Source: CAZCFB01 sp964511535
GTDB lineage: Bacteria > Myxococcota_A > Polyangia > GCA-2747355 > CAZCFB01
Length of the DNA: 64,000 nt
Assembly: GCA_964511535.1 (NCBI GenBank)
Contig: CAZEFW010000003.1
Location: 1-64,000 of the forward strand
Direction of reading: 5' to 3'
The position numbers were made by a program, and so were the translations under genes. This document shows, one piece after another, positions 50,801 through 59,825 of this stretch. The notes beneath the pieces are model-generated. The model saw nothing but the letters and a program-made list of their open reading frames with translations. It was not told the DNA's origin and searched no databases. The first letter of the stretch is position 1, and each line of letters begins with the position of its first letter.

Positions 50801-53162
50801 CCGCCAGGCAGGCCACCCGCTGCCGCGGCGGCGGCTCCCGCTCCAGGGCCCGGCGCAGCACTTCCACCGCCCGCTCCCCGCGCCCGGCCTCGCGATGAAC
50901 CGCGGCCAGGTCCACGGTGCACCGGATCAACTCGTCTCCTTGCAGCAGGCCGCAGGCGCGGTCCAGCGTGGCCAGGGCGGGCTCCAGATCACCCGCGGCG
51001 CGCTGCAGCCGGCCCAGCTGGGCGAACAGCGCCGGCAGCCCGGCGTGGTCGCGCGGCAAGACCTCGATGGTGTCCTGGCACAGCTGGATCCCGGCGCGGT
51101 ACGAGCCGAGGCCGCGCAGCTGGGCAAGGGCGGCGGGGAGCGCCCCGGCGGCGAGTTCCACCTCCCCGGCGCCCACGGCGTGGCGGGCCCGCTCAACCGG
51201 ATCCTGCTCGCCCTGGCGATCGAGCACCTCGGCTGCGGCGCGATGCAGCGACGCCCGGCGCCGCTGATCGGTCCAGCCGCTCACCAGGCGCCCCACCAGG
51301 CCGCGGCTGAACTGGAACAGGCCGTCAGCGTTCTGCTGCAGCCACTCGTCCTGCTCGAGCCGCTCCAGGGGCAGCCCCACCAGCGCCGCCTCGCCCTCGC
51401 CCGCTGCCTCCAACACGACCTCCAGCAGCACCCCCCCGCCCGCCGGCCGGCCGAGCACGGCCAGCACCTGCAGCACCTCCTGGGCCTGGAGATCCAGGGC
51501 CTCCCAGCGAGCGCGGTACATCTGCTCCAGGCTGTCCGGCGGCGCCAGGCTGCGCAGGTCCGGGCTGGCGGGCCACCCATGCTCGGTCAGCCGCCGCAGC
51601 ACCTCCTGCACGAAGCGCGGGTTGCCGCCGGTGTGCGCGTGGATCCGGCGGCCCAGCTCCTCGTCCTGCCTGCCAGAGGCGTCGGCGACCATGCGGCCGA
51701 CGTCCTGCAGGCCGAGGGCGCTGATGGTCAGGGGCGTCGTCCCGCCGCCGAGGTCTCCGGCGAGGCCGGCGTCCGGCCCGGCAGCGGCCAGGATCAGCAC
51801 CCGCGCGTCGGGCGGCAGCGCGTGGCGCAAAAAGCGCAGCAGGCCGCGGGTCTCCTCGTCCGCGTCGTGGGCGTCGTCCAGCAGGATCAGCAGCGGCGCG
51901 GCCCGGGCCGCCTCGGCCAGGTGGTCGCAGATCTGCTGGAACACGCCGTACCGGTCGCCCTCCTCGCCCCTGGCCTGCTCAAGGGCCGGGACCGACCCGC
52001 CGCTGACCCCCGCCGCCTGGGCCAGGAGGTCGCCCCACACCCCGAGGGCGCGCGGGTCTGCCGGCTGGATCTCCCCGCGCAGCGTCTCGACGCCGGCCAG
52101 CTGACAGCGCCACCCCACCTCGGTGATCAGGGTGCTCTTTCCGCACCCGGGGTCGCCCTGCACCAGCACCAGGGCCGGGCCCGGCTCGCCCTGGAGCAGG
52201 CGCTCGCTCACCACCTGCTCGAGCTCGGTCACCAGCCCCGCGAGGTTGTCCCCTGGCGCGGGCGGCACATACTCGCCCTCGCCGGTGTCCAGCTTGGGGC
52301 GCGCGCCTGCCAACTCGGCCAGCTCGCCAAGGGCGAGGGCCGCCTCCACGGCAGAGGGGAAGCGCCGGTCGCGCTCCCGGTGGCAGAGCCGGGCCAGCAC
52401 CGCGTTAACCCGCGGGGACAGCCCCTCGGGCATGAACGGATCCGGCGCCACCTCCAGCGGCGGCCCCTCCAGGTGCCAGTTGAGCACCCGGTGCAGGCTG
52501 GCGCCTGGCAACGGCAGCTGGCCCGCCAGCAGCTGGTAGAGGGTGATGCCGAGGGCGTAGAGGTCCACCCGCCGGTCCACGATCTCCCCGCGCAGGCTCT
52601 CCGGCGCCAGGTATGCCGCGGTGCCGGAGGCGGTGCTGTCCTTGCCCTCCCAGCGCACCAGGCCGAAGTCGATGAGGTGGGGTTGCCCGTCCGGGCTCAC
52701 GATGACGTTGGCCGGCTTGAGGTCGCCGTGCACCATGCCCGCGCGATGCAGCAGGTCCAGGGCCCTGGCCGTGTGCTGAACCAGGCGGCAGATGCGGGCC
52801 GGCGACAGGCCCCGGCCGAACGAGAGCAGGTCCTTGCCGTCCACGAGGTCGCGGGTGAAGAAGAACCCCGGGCGGCCGTCGGAGCCGGGCAACTCGCTGC
52901 CCGAGGGGATCCGCCCGAAGTCGTACACCCGGGCCAGCTGTGGGTGGCGCAGCGTGGCGAGGACCCTGAACTCCTGCTTCATGGTCTCCACCAGCTCAAC
53001 GTCCCGCCCCGGCTCGGAGAAGAGCGCCTTGAGGGCCAGGCGGCGGCCGCCCGCGGCCCCGCCGGCCGTCTCCTGCACCGTGTAGACGGTGCCCGCGCCA
53101 CCCGAACCGAGCCGGTCCAGGACGGTGTAGCGGTTACGGAACTGGATCTCGCCTTCGCTCAA
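47868..53162 (-). CDS. Ser/Thr kinase - ATPase - TPR - GAF - sigma54 activator fusion protein
   Basis: A 1764-residue one-protein signalling chain. Kinase about 12-285: LGSGGAGTVY loop, LALKALF Lys, HGDLKPANVIV (non-RD), IDFGLVRW, YLAPES. STAND-like ATPase about 330-620: Walker A GDPGCGKST, LLILLDDAHDADEE. TPR array about 650-1140. GAF about 1230-1390 (VMDTAVELTGAERGFLLLG). Sigma54 AAA+ about 1440-1695: Walker A GESGTGKE, the intact GAFTGA loop for sigma54 contact, FLDEIGDMP, and the WPGNVRQLEH block. Fis-type helix-turn-helix about 1720-1764 (KSKAARLLGIPRRTFYRRL). TTG 53162 is the likely start, 41 bases after glnS. Such chimeras are known in myxobacteria. The target may be the downstream lipoprotein pair. 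Confidence 0.9.
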   Translation of the reverse strand: MSEGEIQFRNRYTVLDRLGSGGAGTVYTVQETAGGAAGGRRLALKALFSEPGRDVELVETMKQEFRVLATLRHPQLARVYDFGRIPSGSELPGSDGRPGFFFTRDLVDGKDLLSFGRGLSPARICRLVQHTARALDLLHRAGMVHGDLKPANVIVSPDGQPHLIDFGLVRWEGKDSTASGTAAYLAPESLRGEIVDRRVDLYALGITLYQLLAGQLPLPGASLHRVLNWHLEGPPLEVAPDPFMPEGLSPRVNAVLARLCHRERDRRFPSAVEAALALGELAELAGARPKLDTGEGEYVPPAPGDNLAGLVTELEQVVSERLLQGEPGPALVLVQGDPGCGKSTLITEVGWRCQLAGVETLRGEIQPADPRALGVWGDLLAQAAGVSGGSVPALEQARGEEGDRYGVFQQICDHLAEAARAAPLLILLDDAHDADEETRGLLRFLRHALPPDARVLILAAAGPDAGLAGDLGGGTTPLTISALGLQDVGRMVADASGRQDEELGRRIHAHTGGNPRFVQEVLRRLTEHGWPASPDLRSLAPPDSLEQMYRARWEALDLQAQEVLQVLAVLGRPAGGGVLLEVVLEAAGEGEAALVGLPLERLEQDEWLQQNADGLFQFSRGLVGRLVSGWTDQRRRASLHRAAAEVLDRQGEQDPVERARHAVGAGEVELAAGALPAALAQLRGLGSYRAGIQLCQDTIEVLPRDHAGLPALFAQLGRLQRAAGDLEPALATLDRACGLLQGDELIRCTVDLAAVHREAGRGERAVEVLRRALEREPPPRQRVACLAELAAAQMALDEHEAVVSTAGTVRDLLARHGDAARPADPAAVALLIGNLAWSLGFLHRYDEAGAALTEALEAARASGTPRAEASILNMMAVVAFRRGKYSEIEGLSLDALERARDARDVDRGATIRFNLGVFLLQRGEYAACLPHLEQSLRLFEAMGAHKSVATALCNHGYLQLKLGLIQQARDTLKRAVSQTREVGRRSGEALATLLLALVDARRGEADLARRGLADARAIYLEVGQVREGADSLLDLAEVELAEGKPGRADRAIQRAAAEVELEQVPDLHARVLVLRARVAALDPDAGQRQGELTSGLERAFELAEELGSPDLTWECHAATMELSDALGQVDRAEEHAARAADIQRRMAAGLPSEIQAAFWQDRRRHRIRERLTASHPAVDEREDAPPRRRAAPAEGTDMGLAETVVEGHQRLHPPAAAGSDPVAPGEQAPTSRRVEERFYRLLEIYRQINSELDPERLLGLVMDTAVELTGAERGFLLLGSGPDDIKIEVARNLVLEGEEGAYSRSIAERVMRKGQPVITVSARNDPRFKEYLSVHQLQLESVLCIPIHARDRVAGVLYMESRFQSGRFTPEDQRLLMAFGDQVAIALTNARLMQDNIRKAQELERANAEIEALAEERGRLLDQRTMQLAQVRKDLAETRRKLESKRGMFGMVGVSEPMAKLFHLVERVARTDVPVLVEGESGTGKEMVARAIHDSSPRGKRRLVSVNCAAIPEGLLESELFGHVRGAFTGADRERKGLFQAADGGSLFLDEIGDMPPRMQVDLLRALQEKTIRPVGAQRDLQVDVRVVAASNKSLAGLVKQGKFREDLYYRLNVVCLQLPPLRERADDILLLTDHFLDRIAAQMKTEKRRITRAASRRLMAYHWPGNVRQLEHTLMNAAVLADGDLLDAEDLNLEAPPSAAEAPPPALPEGEGIPSSSAQRGELEKQRILEALEACNWNKSKAARLLGIPRRTFYRRLTTHGIS

Positions 53163-53203
53163 GGTCTTGTTCCCGGCGGGGCCCTGCCCCGCAGCGAGGC
53201 CTC

Positions 53204-54907
<1,704 letters not shown>

Positions 54908-55050
54908 CTGCTCGGGTCCTTTCCTGTAACCGCTGAGGCTACGGGGTACGCCCGGGGATGTCCACACGTACGATCAAGAGAACGGTTGACTGCGGCGGGT
55001 GGACTACCGACTGTTGATTCAGGACCTCAGGATCGTGGAGGTGTAATAGG

Positions 55051-56625
55051 GTGAAGAGGGCACTGCTCCTGCTGGTGATGTTGTCCGCTTGCCAGGCTCG
55101 CCCCCCGGCCGAGCCGGCGCCAGCGACCCTGACCACCGCGACCCTGCGGGACGCCGCCACCCTCGACCCGGCTGCGGCGAGCGACTCCGAGTCGGTGGAG
55201 GTGGTGAGCCAGGTATACGAGAGCCTGGTGCGACCCGGAGACGGCCCGGGGCGGGTGGCCCCGGCGCTGGCCGTGTCCTGGAAGGAGAGCGCGGACCGCC
55301 TCTCGTGGACGTTCAAGCTGCGCCAGGGGGTGCGCTTCCACGACGGCGCCGAGCTCGACGCGGACGCGGTGGTGGCCTCCCTGGAGCGCCAGCGAGACCC
55401 GAAGCACCGGCACCACCACGGCAGCTTCACCTACTGGCAGAGCCTGTACGGCAACATCCGCCAGGTGGAGCGGGTCTCGCGCCACGCCGTCAGGATCCGG
55501 CTCTCCTCGCCCCTGAGCCCGTTCCTGGAGTACCTGGCGCTGCACCCGGCGAGCATCATCAGTCCGCGCGCGCTGGAGAACCGCGGCCGGAACATCGCGC
55601 GCAGGCCGGCCGGCACCGGGCCGTTCCGGCTGGAGCGTTGGGATCGGGGGGAGCGGGTGGTGCTGCGCCGGTTCGACGGCTACTGGGGGGACTCGCCGCG
55701 GCTGAGCCGGCTAGTCTTCGAGGTGGTCCCGTCAGCGCAGCGGCGGCTGACCCTGCTGGAGAGCAAGCGCGTCCAGGTGGCGTTCTCCCTCTCGTCAACC
55801 GGGCGGCAGGTGGCGCGGCTGAACCCGGGGCTGCGGCTGGTGCGCACGCCGGGCAACAACGTGGCCTACCTGGCGCTCAATACCCGCAGCCCCTTCTTCA
55901 AGGCCGTGGAGGCCCGCAGAGCGGCCAACGCGGCCATCCAGCGCGACGCGCTGGTCCGGCTCGTCTACCAGGGCAGCGCCGTGCCGGCCAGCGGCCCGCT
56001 GCCGCCCGGCGTGCCCGGCTTCCACAAGGCGGTCAGCCAGCCCGCCTTCGACCCCGCAGCCGCCCGCGCCGCCCTCGGCGCGCTGAGCCTGCCGTCGAAG
56101 CCCGCGTCGCTGGTGGTCACCAGCTCCCCTCGCCCCTACCTGCCGGCGCCGGTGCTTGCGGCGCGCATGATCCAGCGGCAGCTCGCCGCGGTGGGCCTGC
56201 CTGTGTCGCTGAGGGTCCTGCCCTTTCCGGAGTACCTGGCCGCCGTGGGGCGGGGCGAGCATGACCTGTGCCTCGCCGGCTGGACCGGCGACATCCCCGA
56301 CCCCGACATGTTCCTCTGGTTCCTGCTGGGCGAGGAGGACCGGAGCGGGGACGCCGGGGCGCGCAACCTGGCCATGTACCGCGACACCGACCTGCACGGG
56401 CTGCTGCGCCGGGCGCGTCGCGCTGCCGCCCTGCCCGAGCGGGAGCGCCTCTACCGCCAGGCCCAGGCGCGCATCAGCGCGGCGGCCCCGTGGGTGCCGC
56501 TGGCCCACAGCGACATGCTGCTCGCCACGCTGAAGGAGGTGCGGGGCCTGCGGTTCCTGCGCACCACCACCGTGAGCTTCGCCGGGGCGTGGCTCTCGAG
56601 CCCTGGCGCGGAGGCGCCGCGCTGA
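55051..56625 (+). CDS. Peptide/nickel-type solute-binding lipoprotein (SBP family 5)
   Basis: A 524-residue ABC-type solute-binding protein with lipobox Cys14 (VMLSAC). Family 5 features in order: LDPAAASDSESVEVVSQVYESL, ALAVSWKESADRLSWTFKLRQGVRFHDG, GTGPFRLERWDRGERVVLRRFDGYWG, NTRSPFF, LCLAGWTGDIPDPDMFLWFL, PWVPLAHSD. GTG start follows GGAGG at good spacing. No ABC permease or ATPase is adjacent. Its stop overlaps the next start by one base (TGATG), coupling it to a membrane GGDEF cyclase. I infer that it acts as a sensor of peptide or another ligand for that cyclase. Confidence 0.85.
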   Translation: MKRALLLLVMLSACQARPPAEPAPATLTTATLRDAATLDPAAASDSESVEVVSQVYESLVRPGDGPGRVAPALAVSWKESADRLSWTFKLRQGVRFHDGAELDADAVVASLERQRDPKHRHHHGSFTYWQSLYGNIRQVERVSRHAVRIRLSSPLSPFLEYLALHPASIISPRALENRGRNIARRPAGTGPFRLERWDRGERVVLRRFDGYWGDSPRLSRLVFEVVPSAQRRLTLLESKRVQVAFSLSSTGRQVARLNPGLRLVRTPGNNVAYLALNTRSPFFKAVEARRAANAAIQRDALVRLVYQGSAVPASGPLPPGVPGFHKAVSQPAFDPAAARAALGALSLPSKPASLVVTSSPRPYLPAPVLAARMIQRQLAAVGLPVSLRVLPFPEYLAAVGRGEHDLCLAGWTGDIPDPDMFLWFLLGEEDRSGDAGARNLAMYRDTDLHGLLRRARRAAALPERERLYRQAQARISAAAPWVPLAHSDMLLATLKEVRGLRFLRTTTVSFAGAWLSSPGAEAPR

Positions 56626-58304
56626 TGGGGCGGCTCTACCTCAGGGTGCAGAACAAGCTGGCCATCGCCCTGGCCCTGGCCACCCTGCTGCCCCTGGGCG
56701 TGGTGTTCACCATCGGCCTGGCCGAGACGGTCCTGGAGATGGAGCGCGGGGTACACCGCCGGGCGCGGGAGGTGGCGAGCATCGCGCGCAACGTGCTGCT
56801 GCGCCGCGCCCAGAGCCTCGCCCACTACACCGACCGCATCGCCTCCGACCCGGAGCTGGCGCCGCTGCTGAGCGCGTCGGGCCCTGCCCTGGCCCGTCAC
56901 CTGGAGTCGTCCTACGGGCTGACCCTGCCCGGGCTGCTGGAGGTCTACGTACCCGGGCCGCTGCGGGTCACGGCAATCTCCTCGGCTGCTCCCGCCGGCG
57001 CGGCGGGTGCTCAGCCGGCGCTGGCGGACAACCTGGCCATCGCCCGGGGCCTCGCCTACCAGCGCCATATCGGGCTGGAGCGGTCGGGGGACCTGCTGGT
57101 GGTGCGGGCCGGCGCGCCCGTGCTGGACGAGGCCTACCGGGTGGTCGGGGTCGTGCTGGTGACGGTGCCCCTGGACGCCCACCTGGCGGAGCTGATCAAG
57201 GGAGTGGTGCAGGCCGAGGTGGGGTTCCTGGTGGGGATCGAGGCCACCGTCTCCACCAACCGTCAGGGGCTGAGCGCGCCGGTGCCCCGGCGGCTGCGCG
57301 CGGCCCTGCGGGAAGGCGAGGTGGTAGCGGCGCGGGGAGGCGTCGAGGGGCGCGCGCTGCAGCTGGCCTTCGCGCCGCTGCAGGCCGCGCCCGGCGCGTT
57401 CCTCGGCGCGGTGGCGGTGGGGCTGTCCCGGGATCACATCGGGGCGGCGCGGCGCTCGGCCGCCATCTACCTCGGCCTCGGCAGCGTGGTCGGCATCGGC
57501 CTGGCGTGGCTCTTCGCCTGGCTGCTGGGGCGCAACATCACCCGGCCGCTGGAGCGGCTGCACCGCAGCGCGCGGGCGGTGGAACGCGGAGACCTGCGCC
57601 GGCCGGTAATCCCCGAGTCCCGCGACGAGATCGGCGACCTGGCGCGGGGGCTGCAGCAGATGATCGAAGCGCTGCGCCACCACCAGGAGCTGGAGCGCTC
57701 GCAGCAGCAGCGGCTGGAGCAGGAGGTGGCGCGCCGCACCGAGGAGCTGGCGTTGGCCAACGAGAAGCTGGAGGCGCTGGCCCGCACCGACGGGCTCACC
57801 AGCCTGGCCAACCATCGGCACTTCAAGGAGCAGCTGAAGCGCGAGGTGGAGCGCTGCCGGCGCACCCGGCTCCCGCTGTCGTTGCTCATGATCGACGTGG
57901 ACCACTTCAAGCACTACAACGACGTCAACGGTCACCCCGCAGGGGACCAGGCGCTCCGGGTCGTGGCGCAGAACCTGTCCAGCGGGCGGCGGGTCAATGA
58001 CCTGGTGGCGCGCTACGGCGGCGAGGAGTTCGCCATGCTGCTGGTGGACACGCCCCGCGGCGCGGCGCTGGAGCTGGCCGAACAGCTGCGGCGCAAGATC
58101 GAGGAGGCCGAGGTCGAGCACGAGGCGTGCCAGCCGGGGGGCCGGCTCACGGTCAGCATCGGCGCGGCCACCTGCCCGGATCACGCCGACGATCCTGACG
58201 GGCTGGTGGAGGCGGCGGACGACGCGCTGTACCGGGCCAAGGGCAGCGGGCGCAACCGGGTCGAGTCCGTGGTAAAGGAGAGTGATGAAAAAGATCCAGA
58301 ATGA
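56625..58304 (+). CDS. Membrane sensor diguanylate cyclase (periplasmic domain - HAMP - GGDEF)
   Basis: A 559-residue protein with a first membrane helix about 12-35, a periplasmic sensor about 36-265 of dCache-like length, and a second helix about 275-300. A HAMP domain follows (about 300-350; ITRPLERLHRSARAVERGDL), then a coiled coil and GGDEF domain (about 390-550; DGLTSLANHRHF, MIDVDHFKHYND, GGEEF). RVND five residues before GGEEF is a canonical inhibitory RxxD site, so product feedback is expected. The start at 56625 shares one base with the SBP stop. The SBP gene is the likely input partner. Confidence 0.92.
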   Translation: MGRLYLRVQNKLAIALALATLLPLGVVFTIGLAETVLEMERGVHRRAREVASIARNVLLRRAQSLAHYTDRIASDPELAPLLSASGPALARHLESSYGLTLPGLLEVYVPGPLRVTAISSAAPAGAAGAQPALADNLAIARGLAYQRHIGLERSGDLLVVRAGAPVLDEAYRVVGVVLVTVPLDAHLAELIKGVVQAEVGFLVGIEATVSTNRQGLSAPVPRRLRAALREGEVVAARGGVEGRALQLAFAPLQAAPGAFLGAVAVGLSRDHIGAARRSAAIYLGLGSVVGIGLAWLFAWLLGRNITRPLERLHRSARAVERGDLRRPVIPESRDEIGDLARGLQQMIEALRHHQELERSQQQRLEQEVARRTEELALANEKLEALARTDGLTSLANHRHFKEQLKREVERCRRTRLPLSLLMIDVDHFKHYNDVNGHPAGDQALRVVAQNLSSGRRVNDLVARYGGEEFAMLLVDTPRGAALELAEQLRRKIEEAEVEHEACQPGGRLTVSIGAATCPDHADDPDGLVEAADDALYRAKGSGRNRVESVVKESDEKDPE

Positions 58305-59067
58305 GTGGCTGCTCGCGCTGGCGCTGGCGGCCCTGGTCTCCGGGCCAGGCGCGGGGTGCTCCCGTGGGGCGCCGCCCGCGCCCACCGAGGAGGAGCCCGC
58401 CAACGGGACGCTCACCATCACGAGCGAGCCCACCGGCGCGGCGGTGTTCAAGGACCGCCGGGAGCGCCTGGGCAAGACCCCCCTGACCCTGGAGCGACCG
58501 GACGGGACCCTGCTCGGGCTGACCCTGGTCAAGGAGGGCCACGCGCGGCTCACCTTCTCGGTGATGGTGGAGGGGGGCAAGAAGAAGACGGAGCACCGCC
58601 AGCTCAGCCTCGCCACGGGCATCCTGCTGGTGGACGCGGGGCTGATCAAGGGCGCGGTGATATATGTCGACGGGGTGCGGAGCGGCAAGTCGCCCGACCG
58701 GGTGACCGTCACCGCGGGCAAGGAGCTGCTCGTCGAGGTGAAGAAGGACCGCTACCACCCCTACCGGGAGCGCGTCACGGTCAAGCCGGGCATGACCCGC
58801 AAGATCACGGCGATGCTGCTGCCCGCCACCAAGGACCGGGTGCCAGGGGGCTGGCTCAGCGTCACCTGCGACCCGCCGTCGCGGATCCTGATCAACGACA
58901 AGGCCATGGGGGAGACGCCCCTGGAGCGCGTGCCGCTGCCTGCCCGGAGCCACCGGCTGCTGCTGGAGAACCAGGGGCTTGGCATGACCAGCGAGCGAAC
59001 GGTGACGGTCAAGGAGAACGAGCTGACCACCATCCACGTGAAGCTGGCGGAGGAGGCGGACCGGTGA
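58285..59067 (+). CDS. PEGA-domain lipoprotein
   Basis: A 260-residue lipoprotein, lipobox Cys25 (PGAGC). Three PEGA-like beta repeats are visible: LTITSEPTGAAVFKDRRERLGKTPLTLE (about 42-70), GAVIYVDGVRSGKSPDRVTV (about 120-140) and LSVTCDPPSRILINDKAMGETPLERV (about 192-220). PEGA domains are surface or periplasmic and bind peptidoglycan or sugars in some cases. ATG 58285 follows AGGAG and lies 20 bases inside the cyclase gene. GTG 58282 is possible but too close to it. Its stop overlaps the next GTG start. Confidence 0.85.
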   Translation: MKKIQNEWLLALALAALVSGPGAGCSRGAPPAPTEEEPANGTLTITSEPTGAAVFKDRRERLGKTPLTLERPDGTLLGLTLVKEGHARLTFSVMVEGGKKKTEHRQLSLATGILLVDAGLIKGAVIYVDGVRSGKSPDRVTVTAGKELLVEVKKDRYHPYRERVTVKPGMTRKITAMLLPATKDRVPGGWLSVTCDPPSRILINDKAMGETPLERVPLPARSHRLLLENQGLGMTSERTVTVKENELTTIHVKLAEEADR

Positions 59068-59825
59068 AACCTGCGACTCGCGAACCCGCTGCCGCTGACC
59101 AGCGCGGCGCGTACCAGAAGGCGTTCTGGATCGCCGTGGGCCTGACCCTGGCGGCTTACCTGGTGCCGTACGGGCAGTGGGTGATCTACCCCTTCGCCGT
59201 GCTCGCCACCTGGGCCCACGAGATGGGTCACGGCCTGGCGGCGCTGCTGGTGGGGGGACGCTTCCACCAGCTCGAGGTGATGCCGAACCTGAGCGGCCTG
59301 GCCACCACGGCGAGCTCGGGCAGGCTGGCCGCGGCGGTGGTCTCGGCGGGCGGGCTGGTGGGCGCGCCCATCTGCGGCGGCGTGATCATCGCGCTCGGGC
59401 CGCGGCGGCGGCTCTCCAGGGTGATCCTGGCGGCGCTGGCCCTGTTGCTGGGGCTCTCCCTGCTGCTCTGGGTGCGCAACCCGTTCGGGGCGGTGGCCGT
59501 GGGCGCGTGGTGTGTGGTCCTCGGCGTGGCGGCTTACAAGCTGAGCGCCTGGTGGCGCTTCATCCTGGTGCAGGTGCTCGGGGTGCAGCTCACCCTGAGC
59601 GCGCTCAAGGGCTGGCGCTACCTGTTCACCGACGAGGCGGTGATCAACGGCCGGCGCATGGCGTCGGATGTCTCGGCCATCGCGGACGCCCTGCTGCTAC
59701 CCTACTGGTTCTGGGGCGGTCTGCTCACCGTGTTCAACCTGTGCGTTCTGCTCGGTGCGTACTGGATCGCCCTGAGGTCGATGGTCGGCAACGACAACGA
59801 GCCCAGCCCAGGAGGCGCCACGTGA
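59064..59825 (+). CDS. M50-like integral membrane zinc metalloprotease
   Basis: A 253-residue protein with about six membrane segments. HEMGHG in the second (about residue 52) is the zinc HExxH motif, close to the N-terminus as in M50 (site-2 protease-like, M50B) proteins. Family features after it include GGRFHQLEV and AGGLVGAPICG. GTG overlaps the preceding stop (GTGA), with GGAGGAGGCGG upstream. The second zinc ligand (usually an LDG-type Asp in M50) is not evident, so activity is uncertain. In this operon it might release a lipoprotein or anti-sigma fragment, but that is conjecture. Confidence 0.75.
   Translation: MKPATREPAAADQRGAYQKAFWIAVGLTLAAYLVPYGQWVIYPFAVLATWAHEMGHGLAALLVGGRFHQLEVMPNLSGLATTASSGRLAAAVVSAGGLVGAPICGGVIIALGPRRRLSRVILAALALLLGLSLLLWVRNPFGAVAVGAWCVVLGVAAYKLSAWWRFILVQVLGVQLTLSALKGWRYLFTDEAVINGRRMASDVSAIADALLLPYWFWGGLLTVFNLCVLLGAYWIALRSMVGNDNEPSPGGAT

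Noticed and set aside
55051..56625. A complete peptide ABC importer
   Set aside because: Only the solute-binding protein is present. All following genes are of other families.
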